In this document: piece by piece, positions 17,741 through 26,231 of the stretch | Layout: each line of letters begins with the position of its first letter | Position numbering within the stretch: position 1 is the first letter of the stretch | Assembly (NCBI GenBank): GCA_016792845.1 | Contig: JAEUKH010000050.1 | Coordinates: 1-64,000, forward strand | Length of the DNA stretch: 64,000 nt | Source of the DNA: Myxococcales bacterium | GTDB taxonomy: Bacteria; Myxococcota_A; Polyangia; Polyangiales; Ga0077539 | Reading direction: 5' to 3' | Translations under genes and position numbers: made by a program | The notes under the pieces: generated by a model | What the model was told of the DNA's origin: nothing | Database searches by the model: none | The model's input: only the letters and a program-made list of their open reading frames with translations

Positions 17741-18523
17741 TCAGGGGTACGCGGGCTTCATCACGACGGGCTCCCCGAAGCCCTGCGCGACGGCGATGGC
17801 GGGCGTGATGACCGGGAAGAGGCCACCGAGGAAACCCCACGTCACAGCCCAGGGGATCGACCCGTTGTTGCGGCGGTAGCCGTGGAACGCGCTTGCTGCG
17901 CCCGAGGCTGTCGAGACGAGCCACCAGAACGGCGTCATCGGCGGCGTCCTGAACTCCATCGTGATCCCCTGCTTCGGCGGCGCCACGAGCGGCATCACCT
18001 CACCCGCGACCACGACGTCGGCGGAGGGCGCTGGCGCGCTCGGCACCTGCGACGGTACGCTCGACGCGGCGGTGGAAGTGCTCGCTGCGGTGCCGCTCGC
18101 GTCCGAGGGCGCCGTCGTCGGCGCGCTGGCCTCGCCCGAGGGGCGCACAAAGCCGTAGTTCTCGGCGCGCGCCGCGGCGTCGAAGATCGAGAGGGCGCCG
18201 ATCGTGTCCGCATCGAGCATCCCCGTGATCGCGAGCACGGCGGGCGTGTTGGGGTAGCCGCTCTGGGCTTGCGCCTCGTTGTAGCTCGCCTGGAAGGTCC
18301 GCACGGCCCCAGCGAGCGCAGGCGAGAGCATCCCGTCGAGCGACTCCGGCGTGCGCGGCAGGTACCCGAGCCACGCGAGGATGGCTTGGGCGTGCTGCAC
18401 GTCGGCGCGCGAGAGACTGGCGACCGAGCCAGAGGGCGCGACGGGAGCAACGGGCGCGTGGCGCGGCACCACGGCGTCGAGGGGGACCATGCGAGCGTAG
18501 GCGTCACGGGCGGTGGTTGGCAT
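17741..18523 (-). CDS. Peptidoglycan-binding-like membrane protein, 260 aa
   Basis: Residues 40-120 form a PG_binding_1-like module (AQAILAWLGYLPRTPESLDG, then AVRTFQASYNEAQAQSGYP), homologous to the first module of the 16214 product. A Ser/Thr/Pro linker follows. Two hydrophobic segments near the C-terminus (FWWLVSTASGAASAF and WAVTWGFLGGLFPVITPAIA) could span or enter the membrane. It overlaps the upstream small gene by 20 bases and is co-transcribed with the wall-binding genes around it. Confidence 0.68.
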   Translation of the reverse strand: MPTTARDAYARMVPLDAVVPRHAPVAPVAPSGSVASLSRADVQHAQAILAWLGYLPRTPESLDGMLSPALAGAVRTFQASYNEAQAQSGYPNTPAVLAITGMLDADTIGALSIFDAAARAENYGFVRPSGEASAPTTAPSDASGTAASTSTAASSVPSQVPSAPAPSADVVVAGEVMPLVAPPKQGITMEFRTPPMTPFWWLVSTASGAASAFHGYRRNNGSIPWAVTWGFLGGLFPVITPAIAVAQGFGEPVVMKPAYP

Positions 18524-18788
18524 CGGGGGCCGACTTTCTCTGGTGGACGAAGTTGAAGAGCGCGAGGCTGAAGCCCGCGACGGCAGTCAGGGTGGCGGTG
18601 ATGCGGAGCGCTGCGTCCCACCGCGAAGAAAGGGCCGTAGGATCAGGGGCGGGGCCGATGTGGATCACCGGCACGCCAAGCGGAAGAAGCTCACCCGACG
18701 GCAGGACGAGCGCAGCCCGCACGCCCGGAGCCACGAGGGGCTCTGGCGTTCGAGGAGCACTTACATCGAAGCGGCTGCGGGCGAGCAC
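18504..18788 (-). CDS. Small membrane protein, 94 aa
   Basis: The element motif (18789-18829) favours the GTG start at 18788 by its usual spacing; an ATG at 18800 in the same frame is the alternative. A beta-type N-terminal half (ALVLPSGELLPLGVPVIHIG) is followed by one membrane helix (residues 65-85, ITATLTAVAGFSLALFNFV) and a short basic end (HQRKSAPDANHRP). It belongs to the single-helix, C-terminal-anchor style of the element. The function is unknown. Confidence 0.6.
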   Translation of the reverse strand: MLARSRFDVSAPRTPEPLVAPGVRAALVLPSGELLPLGVPVIHIGPAPDPTALSSRWDAALRITATLTAVAGFSLALFNFVHQRKSAPDANHRP

Positions 18789-18829
18789 GAGGGCCACCAT
18801 GCGGGCCTCGCGAGAAGCGATGCAAAATG
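18789..18829 (-). promoter_or_regulatory. Element promoter motif for the 18788 gene
   Basis: Read on the minus strand: CATTTTGCATC, then CCCGCATGGTGGCC; the GTG start lies 41 bases after the first base. The motif overlaps the end of the upstream gene. Confidence 0.55.
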
Positions 18830-18832
18830 CGG

Positions 18833-19564
18833 TTAGTAGCCGCGACGCGCGTAAAGCGGGAGTTCGTCTTGGACGGCGGTGCGGGTGCGACGGCCTGCGG
18901 GTGCGGGGGCCGACGCTCGGTCGCGCGGTAGGCGCTCGTAGGCTGCGGGCCGACGCTCGGTCGCGCGGTAGGCGCTCGCAGGCGCGGTGGGCCGAGGCGA
19001 CGGCATCGCGGGACGCTGGGCGCGGTAGGGGTCGTCCGGGCCAAGGTCGTCCTCGCCGAGGAGCTGGTAGAGACCGATCCCGAGGCCGATGAGGCTGAGC
19101 GCACCCGCGCCAATGACGAGCCCCCAAGTCATCTTGGTCGTACTCGTTGATGCGGTCGTGTTGCCCGTGCGCGGCGGATCACCCGGCAGCGCCGTGGGGG
19201 TGGCGTTCGGAGAGGGCGCCGTGTAACCGCCACCGCCGCCACCACCGCTCGCAGCGCCGAAGCGTGGAGCACTCGCGTTGCGCGCAGCGGCGAGCGTCGC
19301 GGGGCCAGGATCGCCGTCTTCGTCGAGACGCGGCGAGAGGCCCGCCGCGTTCCAGCGCTGCTGAAAGGCGCGCGTGGCGGCGCTGGTATTGGGGCCGTCG
19401 AGTCCGTCCTCATCGAGACGCGGCGACTGACCGAGACGATTGAGTTCGACCTGCACCGCACGCACCGTCTCGCGCGGGATGGCACCCGAGGGTCGGACGG
19501 CGAGCGGAGCGAGCGGCGAGACGAGGGTGGCGAGCGAAGGGGCAATGGCGAGAGGGAGATTCAT
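18833..19564 (-). CDS. Tail-anchored protein with paired peptidoglycan-binding-like repeats, 243 aa
   Basis: An N-terminal hydrophobic segment (residues 1-25) may be a signal. Residues 32-95 hold two back-to-back short repeats (LGQSPRLDEDGLDGPNTSAA and AGLSPRLDEDGDPGPATLAA), each a half of a peptidoglycan-binding fold or a Ca-binding-like DEDG loop. A Gly-rich linker precedes a membrane helix (about residues 150-170, WGLVIGAGALSLIGLGIGL). The tail is long, Pro/Arg/Tyr-rich and ends YARRGY. A 40-base duplication lies inside the tail-coding part. Confidence 0.68.
   Translation of the reverse strand: MNLPLAIAPSLATLVSPLAPLAVRPSGAIPRETVRAVQVELNRLGQSPRLDEDGLDGPNTSAATRAFQQRWNAAGLSPRLDEDGDPGPATLAAARNASAPRFGAASGGGGGGGYTAPSPNATPTALPGDPPRTGNTTASTSTTKMTWGLVIGAGALSLIGLGIGLYQLLGEDDLGPDDPYRAQRPAMPSPRPTAPASAYRATERRPAAYERLPRDRASAPAPAGRRTRTAVQDELPLYARRGY
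18907..18978. repeat. Tandem 40-base duplication in the tail of the 18833 gene
   Basis: Two 32-base identical stretches begin at 18907 and 18947. Because 40 is not a multiple of three, the second copy is read in another frame: one copy gives AYRATERRP and the other gives RLPRDRASAP. It looks like a recent change to the C-terminal tail. Confidence 0.75.
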
Positions 19565-19591
19565 GGTGCCTCGCGGAGGGTGAGAAGCGTT

Positions 19592-19607
19592 CCTGGGCGT
19601 TCCCAGG
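19592..19607. terminator. Short hairpin between the 862-aa gene and the 19564 gene
   Basis: CCTGGG and CCCAGG are separated by CGTT, within a run of GCGTTC-like repeats. It may end or attenuate transcription from 22244. The arms are short. Confidence 0.35.
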
Positions 19608-19655
19608 CGTTCTCGGGCACCCTCCCACGAGGCTCACGGGCGGCGCCAAACGGCC

Positions 19656-22244
19656 CTACGCGGCGTCGGAGTCGACTGGCGGGGCGTCGTCGATGGGAGC
19701 GTCGGAGGTGCTCTCGGTGTCGTCTCGGGTTGTGATCGGACGCGCAAGGGCGAGCGCCTGGGGCGCTTCCACGGGTGGCGGCGCGGGAAGCACGGCGAGC
19801 GACGGCGCAACGGGCATCGGCGCTTCACTTGCGGCCTCTCCATCCACGGCGGGCTCTGGCGCCTTGGGGAGCAGTGGCGCTCCGTCGTTGGCCGAAGGCA
19901 TGGCCTCGACCGGCGGTGCCGCAGGGGTGGGCTCAGAAGGCGCCAGTGGGGCCTGTGGCGTCGCTTCGGGCATAGGAAGGCCCGGAGGCGGGAAGCCACC
20001 CGGAAACGCGCCTCCTGCCGCTTCCTGCGCGTGCGGCGGAGCCATCGGCTGCGGGGTGAAGGGCGGCTGCATCGGCGGCTGCGGTTGCGCGTGCTGCGGA
20101 AGCTGCGGTGAGGTCTGCCACCCCTGCGGGCCTGCGACGGGCTGCGGTTGCATAGGCGGCGGGTGCATGGGGTGCTGGCCCAGCACCTGCGCGACCCGCG
20201 CCTGCACGGCCCGCTCAACCTGAGCCTCGTAATGCGGCCGAAGCTGTGCCTCGACCTGCGCGACCATCGCCTGCTGTGCAACGTCGCCGATCTTGGAGCC
20301 GATGGCCGCCCCCACAGGCGTTTGGGAGAGGACGCCAATGCCGTGAACGAGCTTCTCGATCCACGACGGCCCATCGCCATTGTCGACCTTCACGCCAAGG
20401 GCCGAAGCCCGCGCCGCGAGGTCACGCTTGGCCGCTGCGAGGTCCATCCCGAAGCCGCCGCTCGCCTCGCGTTGACGCCAGTGTTCGGCGTCCCGCTTCA
20501 GGCGTTCGAGTTCGGCGTCGCGGAGCACTCGCGCCCGAATCTCCTCCTCGTTCACGGGCGGCTTGAGCGTGGCCTTGAGTTGCTCCATGCGGAACTCTTG
20601 CTCGCCCTTCCACTGACGGTCCGCGACGGCAAGCGCTTCGCGCTTCACTTCCGCTTCCGCCTCCCGTGCCTTGGCCTCGTTCTCGGCCTTGATGCGAGCA
20701 AGCTCGATGCGCTCATCGCGCGCGGCCTGCGACTCTTCTTGGCGGCGATTGGCGTCCGCGAGGAGGGCGGGGTTTTGGTAGCCCGGGATCGGCGTAAGGA
20801 CGTGCGCGCCGTCGCGCCAGTCCCAGTAGTGCCCCTCGGGTGGCGGGTGCGGCACCGGAGGGCGGTACGAGGGGTTAGGCACCTGCGCGTAGCGCCTCCC
20901 CTGGAGCGACCACATCATCCCCTGCGCGGCAGGAGCCTGCGGGTAGGGCTCGGTCCAGCCTGGGATGTCCTCCTCCACCCACTCTTCCGCATCGGGATCG
21001 TACTCCCACCGGCACCCATCGCGCGGCGCTTGTCGAGGGCGCGAAGGGCGTTGCTTCTTCGGCACAAAGCCGGGGATTGGAGCGACTACCCACGCGCCCT
21101 CGCGCCACTCCCAGACAAAGCCCTCGGGCGCTGCTCCCGGCACGGGAGGGCGGTAGTTGGGGTTTGGCACCTGTGCGTAGGCGCGGCCTCGCAAGACCCA
21201 CATCATGCCCACGGCAGCCGCTTCGAGCGGGAAGTCTGGCACCCATCCCGGGATCTCCTCTTCGTCCCACTCCCACGCTTCGGCATCCCAGAACCAACGG
21301 TACCCCGCGCGGTTTGCGGTGCGCGACTTTGGGGGCCTGGGCCGCTGGTAGGTGGGGTCGGGCACCTCCTCCCACACCTGCCCCTGCGCGTGGAGCTTCC
21401 AATAGAACCCCGGTCGCGGCGGTGCCTCGGGCTTCGCGGGTGGTGAGGCCGGAGCGCCGAAGCCCATGCCGCCCATCCCGCCCTGCGCGTAGGGGTCGCC
21501 AAAGCCGCCCTGCAACGCACCGAAGCCCACGCCCATGCCTCGCCCGTCGTGCGCTTGGCCCTGCCCCCAACCGCGCTCCTCACCGCGACGCAGCTCACGC
21601 TCTCGCCCTCGGTCACGACCACGACCACGGCGACCACGCGGCGCGGCTTCGCGCTCGTCGTCTTCGTCGTCCTCCTCGTCATCTTCTTCGGCCTCTTCCT
21701 TCGCGAGTTCGGCGAGCTCCACGCGAATCTTCCGGCGCCGCTCCATCTCGGCGCGAAGTTCGGGAGAGACAGCGGGCCCGCTGAGGTTGATCGGCCACGA
21801 TTGCCCGCCGACGTCGTCTTCGTCACCGATGGGCTCTCCGTCAGGGAAGGCGCCGCACCCCGGCTTCGGATCGTCCCAGACACCCGGCTCCAGCGTCACC
21901 GTCACCTGCTTGAGGTGCTTCTCCAACCCGCGCGTGCGGGGGTTCAGCCGGTAGAGTTGGATCTCGTATTTGCCCGGCCCGAAGTCGTGGTGAATCCCGT
22001 CGAGGGTCGCGTTGGCCCCAAGCGTGCGAGTGAAGGGATGCTCGGCGCTGTTGTGGTGGAGCCGCACGTTGAGCGCGTAGGGCACCCCACTCTGACGCTG
22101 CACCTTGGGGAAGATCGGGAAGTGCCCAAGGGGCTCTTCCTCGCCGTCGTCCTCCGCGCCCTCGCCGTCGTCGCCGCGAGCGCCGCGATTGGCTTGACCC
22201 GCCGCCAGACGCCGAGGGTCTTCATCTTGATCGAAACCGCTCAT
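19656..22244 (-). CDS. Large protein with Trp-rich tandem repeats and coiled coil, 862 aa
   Basis: After a beta-rich N-terminus and an acidic/Arg-rich linker (residues 185-230), seven related repeats of about 30 residues run from about residue 278 to 487. Each has an aromatic start and a P-x-P/Y end (GFYWKLHAQGQVWEEVPDP, GMMWVLRGRAYAQVPNPNYR, EGHYWDWRDGAHVLTPIPGY). A long coiled coil follows (about residues 490-600), then a Gly-rich helix (VHGIGVLSQTPVGAAIGSKI) and 180 residues of Pro-rich low complexity. A GAGAGGTG Shine-Dalgarno supports the start. A fibre or scaffold role is inferred. Confidence 0.7.
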   Translation of the reverse strand: MSGFDQDEDPRRLAAGQANRGARGDDGEGAEDDGEEEPLGHFPIFPKVQRQSGVPYALNVRLHHNSAEHPFTRTLGANATLDGIHHDFGPGKYEIQLYRLNPRTRGLEKHLKQVTVTLEPGVWDDPKPGCGAFPDGEPIGDEDDVGGQSWPINLSGPAVSPELRAEMERRRKIRVELAELAKEEAEEDDEEDDEDDEREAAPRGRRGRGRDRGRERELRRGEERGWGQGQAHDGRGMGVGFGALQGGFGDPYAQGGMGGMGFGAPASPPAKPEAPPRPGFYWKLHAQGQVWEEVPDPTYQRPRPPKSRTANRAGYRWFWDAEAWEWDEEEIPGWVPDFPLEAAAVGMMWVLRGRAYAQVPNPNYRPPVPGAAPEGFVWEWREGAWVVAPIPGFVPKKQRPSRPRQAPRDGCRWEYDPDAEEWVEEDIPGWTEPYPQAPAAQGMMWSLQGRRYAQVPNPSYRPPVPHPPPEGHYWDWRDGAHVLTPIPGYQNPALLADANRRQEESQAARDERIELARIKAENEAKAREAEAEVKREALAVADRQWKGEQEFRMEQLKATLKPPVNEEEIRARVLRDAELERLKRDAEHWRQREASGGFGMDLAAAKRDLAARASALGVKVDNGDGPSWIEKLVHGIGVLSQTPVGAAIGSKIGDVAQQAMVAQVEAQLRPHYEAQVERAVQARVAQVLGQHPMHPPPMQPQPVAGPQGWQTSPQLPQHAQPQPPMQPPFTPQPMAPPHAQEAAGGAFPGGFPPPGLPMPEATPQAPLAPSEPTPAAPPVEAMPSANDGAPLLPKAPEPAVDGEAASEAPMPVAPSLAVLPAPPPVEAPQALALARPITTRDDTESTSDAPIDDAPPVDSDAA

Positions 22245-22365
22245 CTTGCACCTCTCAGGGCGATTGGAAGGTCGCCCAAGGTGTCAAAGTCAGCGAGGTC
22301 GGAGAGATCGTCACCTTTTTCGCAGGAGGCGGCAGGAAAGGCTTTCCAGCGTGGTGGGCGGAGCG

Positions 22366-23007
22366 TCAGAGGGGATGCGCGGCGCGGAGCGCCTGCACGC
22401 GCGGGTCAGTGGGGTCAGCGCGGCTGTCGTCGTGGACGATCTCGCGAACAAGTTCGTAGAGGCGACCACCAAACGCCGCTCCCTCTTCAAACGCGGCCAC
22501 GATGGAACTGGTGTCCAACGCGAGCTTCACCTTGACCGCCTCTTCTGCCGTGAGGCCCTCACGAGCGATGACCGTGCGGAGCGCGTAGATGAGGGCCCTG
22601 AGCGCGCGAAGGGAATCAGCGTGCCAGCAGTCGACAGGCACACCACCCGCGTACGTCTTCACGGCGTCGCCCGTGAGTCCTCCTGCGTGACCGTGGGGCC
22701 GGGCGACAGCGCCGAGCACCTGTGCCGCGCCGCTGTAGTGGCGAACAGGATGCGCGAAGGGCTCGTCCGCAATGAGCGCCGCGATGGCGGCGGGGATGGG
22801 AGGTGTGATCTTCGCGCTCGCGTAGCACCACGGGCGGCGCACCCGAAGGCGGAAGCCGCCTGGGAGCGAGGTCTCGCCCGCCACGCCACAACGGGTCTCG
22901 CCCTCGGGGTCGATGGGAACGACGGTCAGGGCAGCGTTGGCGAGCTCCTGGGCGAAGATGGCGGTGGCGTCCGGGTGGCCTGCGAGGTTCGGGAAGTAGT
23001 CGTCCAT
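22366..23007 (-). CDS. Unrecognised protein, 213 aa
   Basis: A globular protein with mixed helices and no signal peptide. It contains GVAGETSLPGGFRLRVRRPW and a helical C-terminal half (LRALRALIYALRTVIAREGL). It lies upstream of the Trp-repeat gene on the same strand with a 121-base gap. No element motif is seen upstream, so it may use another promoter shared with the divergent 23058 gene. I do not recognise a family. Confidence 0.6.
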   Translation of the reverse strand: MDDYFPNLAGHPDATAIFAQELANAALTVVPIDPEGETRCGVAGETSLPGGFRLRVRRPWCYASAKITPPIPAAIAALIADEPFAHPVRHYSGAAQVLGAVARPHGHAGGLTGDAVKTYAGGVPVDCWHADSLRALRALIYALRTVIAREGLTAEEAVKVKLALDTSSIVAAFEEGAAFGGRLYELVREIVHDDSRADPTDPRVQALRAAHPL

Positions 23008-23057
23008 GGGCCGATGCCGGCCCGAGCCTCGGGGCGGGCGAGACGATCCCGCGCGAG

Positions 23058-23489
23058 ATGCGTGGGTTGCCCCGAGCGCTTCGCCAGCATGGCGGCGTGA
23101 AGACCAAGACCCTCTTTCGCAAACTCCTCCGAGGGCAGGTCACCGGCAACCGCGCGCTCCTCTCCGTGCGAATGCCGAAGGCCGCATGGGACGCCTTCAG
23201 CGTCCCCGCGTTTGCAACCGAAGTGTGGGCCGCCCAGTGGCCCGACTATCGCCGCGGCGAGGCGCGCTTCGCCTTCAAGGTCTTCGAGCGGCAGGTAGCC
23301 TCGATTTGGGCAGCGGCGCGTGCTCTTCGGTCGCTCGTGACGAGGCTCGCGCAAAAGGGTGTGACGACGCTCGTTCTCAAACCCACTCGATTCCCTGGGA
23401 TGTACCGCGAGTGGCTCACGCCAGATGTCCTCCGCGCGCGTCCACTCAAGCGGCACGGCGGGCGAAAGACCCGCAAGCACCTTCGTTGA
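23058..23489 (+). CDS. Unrecognised basic protein, 143 aa
   Basis: A Lys/Arg-rich protein without signal peptide. Its core contains VFERQVASIWAAARALRSLV and ends in a basic segment (KRHGGRKTRKHLR). The first 13 residues are poorly supported, and GTG 23097 is an alternative start. It is divergent from the 213-aa gene and convergent with radA. Nucleic-acid binding is plausible from charge alone. The family is unknown. Confidence 0.5.
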   Translation: MRGLPRALRQHGGVKTKTLFRKLLRGQVTGNRALLSVRMPKAAWDAFSVPAFATEVWAAQWPDYRRGEARFAFKVFERQVASIWAAARALRSLVTRLAQKGVTTLVLKPTRFPGMYREWLTPDVLRARPLKRHGGRKTRKHLR

Positions 23490-23629
23490 CGTGAGGGTGT
23501 GCCGCCCGTTCACGGGGTACCCCCCGGGGCACGTTCCTTGTCCGCGGGGGAACACACGCGTCGGAACTTCCGGCCTCAGCCCGGAGAGTCTCCGGCGCGT
23601 GTCGCCGGAACCCGTGCGGACGTTCCTGC
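23490..23629. other. Intergenic region between convergent genes with GC-rich dyads
   Basis: No gene is seen. GGGGTACCCC at 23514-23523 and neighbouring GTGCC/GGCAC and GTTCC/GGAAC dyads could form terminator hairpins for both flanking genes. No T tract follows. Confidence 0.4.
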
Positions 23630-25396
23630 CTACTCCTCCCACGGGGGCTTGCCGTCCGCGCCCAGGCTCCCCGTCTCGTCCTCGGGCGGCGCCTCTCCCT
23701 CGTGCGTCTCGGCCTTCTTCTTTCGCCCTTTGCCCTTCATCCGCGGGGACTCTTCGTCGTCCACGTCGCCATTGCGTGCGATCCGGTGTGCGTCCCCGAG
23801 CCCCATCGGCCAGAGAAAATCCATGAGCTCGCCGAGTTGGTGGATGCGGCCGATCGTCGGCGTCATCGCGCGCGGGAATGCGGGCGCCGTCGCGCCTGGC
23901 ATCACGAAGTGGTTGAAGCGGCAGTCGCGCGCTTCGGCGGCGATCTCTGCCCGCTGCTCGCCGCGAGAGACGCTCTTCACCGCGCCCGAGAGACCCACCT
24001 CGCCAAAGACGAGCGCATCGGGCGTTGGAAGGCGCGCCATCGCAGAGAGGACCGCCGCGCAGATGGCGAGGTCGGTGCCGCGTTCGCCCTCGGGCACGGG
24101 TGAGCCCGCGAGCGTGGGCATCTGCACGCGGATCGCGTAGCGCGTCGTGTCCACGTCGAGCTCCTCGGCCATCTTCTCCAAGAGAAACGAGAGGCGTGAC
24201 GATGGGAACCCCATCGCGATCGGCGCGCGTGCCGTGCCCTCGTAGACGCGCGTCGCGGACGCTTCGATCGCGCAGAGAACAGGCCGCGGGAAGCCCTCAG
24301 CCACGGCAGTTGCCGCGACGCCCACGCTGCCGCGCATCTCGCGGAGGGTCTGCGTCGCCGACTCGACGACGCTCGATAGACCCCGCGAGGTCATATCAAA
24401 CGTGGCGCATTCGCCCACGGCACCGAACCTGTTTTTGGTCGCTCGCACGACGCGCCGATCAGCCTCGTCGCGGCTAAACATGAACGTCGCGTCGACCGCG
24501 TGCTCAAGCGTCTTTGGTCCCGCGGCCTCACCGTCCTTGGTGACCTGGCCGACGATGATGACCGCACGCTTTTCGCCTTTCGAGAGCCCTACGGCGCGCT
24601 GCCCGAGGTAGCGCACCTGCGCCACGCTACCCGCTGCGCCGGGCACCATCGGCTGCCCTTTGCGAAGCCCCCGCACCTCCTCGCGGTCTTCGACGATGGC
24701 TTGCGCGGAGTCGAGGATCACCACGTCGGGATCGAGGGGCGTGCCACGTAGCTCGCGAAGTCGCTGGTCGATGACGCGCCACCGGCTCGTGTTGAGAAGG
24801 AGCACCTTCGGGTGCCGGAGCCCCATGCGCTCCGCTCTCGACCCGATCTGGCCCTCCACCTCCTCGCCCGAGACGTAGAGGACCGTGAGCCCATCGAAGG
24901 TCGCGAGCCGCACGGCGAGCTCCATGAGGAGCGTGGATTTGCCGATGCCCGGTTCGCCGTAGAAGAGCGCGGCCGAGTCCGACACGAGGCCCGCGCCGTC
25001 TTCGTCGACGCCGAGCACACGATCGAGGGCGCCGAGGCGCGTTCGGTAGCGCCGCGTCTTCAGGCGCGCTGCCGCAAGGAGCGGCACGAGCTCTTCAGCA
25101 GGGCTCTCGGCTGCACCCCGACCGAGCGAGCCGCCAAAGGGTATGGCGCTCGTTGTGGTGGTGCGGTGGCCGCTCGTCCCGTCGCCTCCGGGCTCCAGCA
25201 CCGGATGCTCTTCGCGAAGACACCTCTCGTCGGCGTCCCGCTCGCACGACTGGCAGAAGCCAAGGCGCTGGGGAGAAGTGACCACCGCGCCCACGGCGAC
25301 GCCATCGACCGCGTAGGTGACACGTCGCGGACGCTCTCGACGAGGGGCCGACGAGGACGCAGGAACGTTACTCAGAAAACGTCGCAAGCGAGGCAT
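23630..25396 (-). CDS. radA: RadA/Sms-like ATPase carried by the element, 588 aa
   Basis: RecA-like core with Walker A GEPGIGKST (residues 147-155), VLYVSGEE, Walker B-like DVVILDSAQ and the RadA-specific KNRFG motif, followed by the Lon-protease-like C-terminal domain (GSVGVAATAVAEGFPRPVL, then ALVFGEVGLSGAVKSV). The N-terminal zinc site is atypical (C48, C51, C59, H64 rather than four cysteines), and a basic/acidic extension follows the Lon-like part. RadA helps branch migration in recombination. A second, diverged copy in a mobile element may serve replication or recombination of that element. Confidence 0.85.
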   Translation of the reverse strand: MPRLRRFLSNVPASSSAPRRERPRRVTYAVDGVAVGAVVTSPQRLGFCQSCERDADERCLREEHPVLEPGGDGTSGHRTTTTSAIPFGGSLGRGAAESPAEELVPLLAAARLKTRRYRTRLGALDRVLGVDEDGAGLVSDSAALFYGEPGIGKSTLLMELAVRLATFDGLTVLYVSGEEVEGQIGSRAERMGLRHPKVLLLNTSRWRVIDQRLRELRGTPLDPDVVILDSAQAIVEDREEVRGLRKGQPMVPGAAGSVAQVRYLGQRAVGLSKGEKRAVIIVGQVTKDGEAAGPKTLEHAVDATFMFSRDEADRRVVRATKNRFGAVGECATFDMTSRGLSSVVESATQTLREMRGSVGVAATAVAEGFPRPVLCAIEASATRVYEGTARAPIAMGFPSSRLSFLLEKMAEELDVDTTRYAIRVQMPTLAGSPVPEGERGTDLAICAAVLSAMARLPTPDALVFGEVGLSGAVKSVSRGEQRAEIAAEARDCRFNHFVMPGATAPAFPRAMTPTIGRIHQLGELMDFLWPMGLGDAHRIARNGDVDDEESPRMKGKGRKKKAETHEGEAPPEDETGSLGADGKPPWEE

Positions 25397-25453
25397 GACC
25401 GGGCACGTTCGGCCCCATTGCGTGCGGCGTCCACCTTCCGGCAGTGGGCCTCG

Positions 25454-25485
25454 GATTGGTTTCCGGCGCGAGGGCCAAACCAATC
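25454..25485. promoter_or_regulatory. Perfect inverted repeat between radA and the 25590 gene
   Basis: GATTGGTTT and AAACCAATC are separated by 14 bases, in the divergent intergenic region. It could be an operator for radA or a hairpin in a leader. Confidence 0.4.
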
Positions 25486-25547
25486 GAATCGTCCTGTCAG
25501 AGAGGGGATTCGCGACGCCTGCTTTGGCCGGAGCCAATCCCGTTTTG

Positions 25548-25589
25548 GATTTGGCGCCGCCCTCGCGCGCGGTGCGACGGTGGAGCGCA
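25548..25589 (+). promoter_or_regulatory. Element promoter motif for the 25590 gene
   Basis: GATTTGGCGCC, then GGTGCGACGGTGG; ATG 42 bases after the first base. Confidence 0.6.
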
Positions 25590-26231
25590 ATGGCCTCGCC
25601 CCTGCCACCGTCGCCCGACGGCTCGCCCTACCAGATGATGCGCCCGTGCCCCTCGTGTGACGAGGAGCCGCAGGTGCTCATTTCGCCGTGGATGCAGGCG
25701 CCCGAGCGCGAACGCAAGACGCTCGACATGGCGATGGCCGAGCGGCGCACGGAGGAGATCGCCACCCTCTCGCGGCGCATCCTTTCTCGCCTCTCTGCGC
25801 GCCTTGGTCGCAAACCGACCGACGACGAAGCGCTCCAGGCGATCCTCGACGCCCTGCCCGAGGTCGCGGTTTACCGGCCCGATACGCCGAGCGACTGGGA
25901 CTACTACCAGTTCGCCTCGTGGACGCTCCGGCCTCGCCGCGGCAATGCCATCTCGCCCTGGACCGGCAAGCCAAAGGGCGCCGGGGATTGCGAAGACCTG
26001 ACCATCCTTTTCTGCGCGCTCGCCCTCGCCGCGGGACTTCGCGCGCGGCCGAAGTGGCTCGACCAGAAGGGCAAACTGCAAAACCACTTCGCCGTCACGA
26101 CCTGCGACGAGGCGGGGACCGTGTGCCGATGGATTGAAGCCACGCTCCCCGGCGCGCGCGTCGGCGAGCACCCCTACGCAGCCCTTCGGCGCCTCGGCGG
26201 CGCGGCCCTTGTCCTTGGAGCCTCACGATGA
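25590..26231 (+). CDS. Transglutaminase-like cysteine protease domain protein, 213 aa
   Basis: Residues 131-152 (AGDCEDLTILFCALALAAGL) contain the catalytic Cys133 of the transglutaminase-like fold. NHFAV gives His166, and WIEATLPGAR gives the third acidic position at Glu183. A CPSC pair at residues 20-23 may bind metal. In this superfamily the triad supports peptide hydrolysis or crosslinking. It starts 42 bases after the element motif and overlaps the next gene by ATGA. Processing or crosslinking of particle or wall proteins is the likely role. Confidence 0.72.
   Translation: MASPLPPSPDGSPYQMMRPCPSCDEEPQVLISPWMQAPERERKTLDMAMAERRTEEIATLSRRILSRLSARLGRKPTDDEALQAILDALPEVAVYRPDTPSDWDYYQFASWTLRPRRGNAISPWTGKPKGAGDCEDLTILFCALALAAGLRARPKWLDQKGKLQNHFAVTTCDEAGTVCRWIEATLPGARVGEHPYAALRRLGGAALVLGASR

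Noticed and set aside
16484..18556. 690-residue open frame on the plus strand
   Set aside because: Antisense shadow of three wall-binding membrane genes that have clear domains.
18901..18990. Possible CRISPR-like repeat
   Set aside because: Only two copies, 40-base period, no spacers; it is a tandem duplication in a coding tail.
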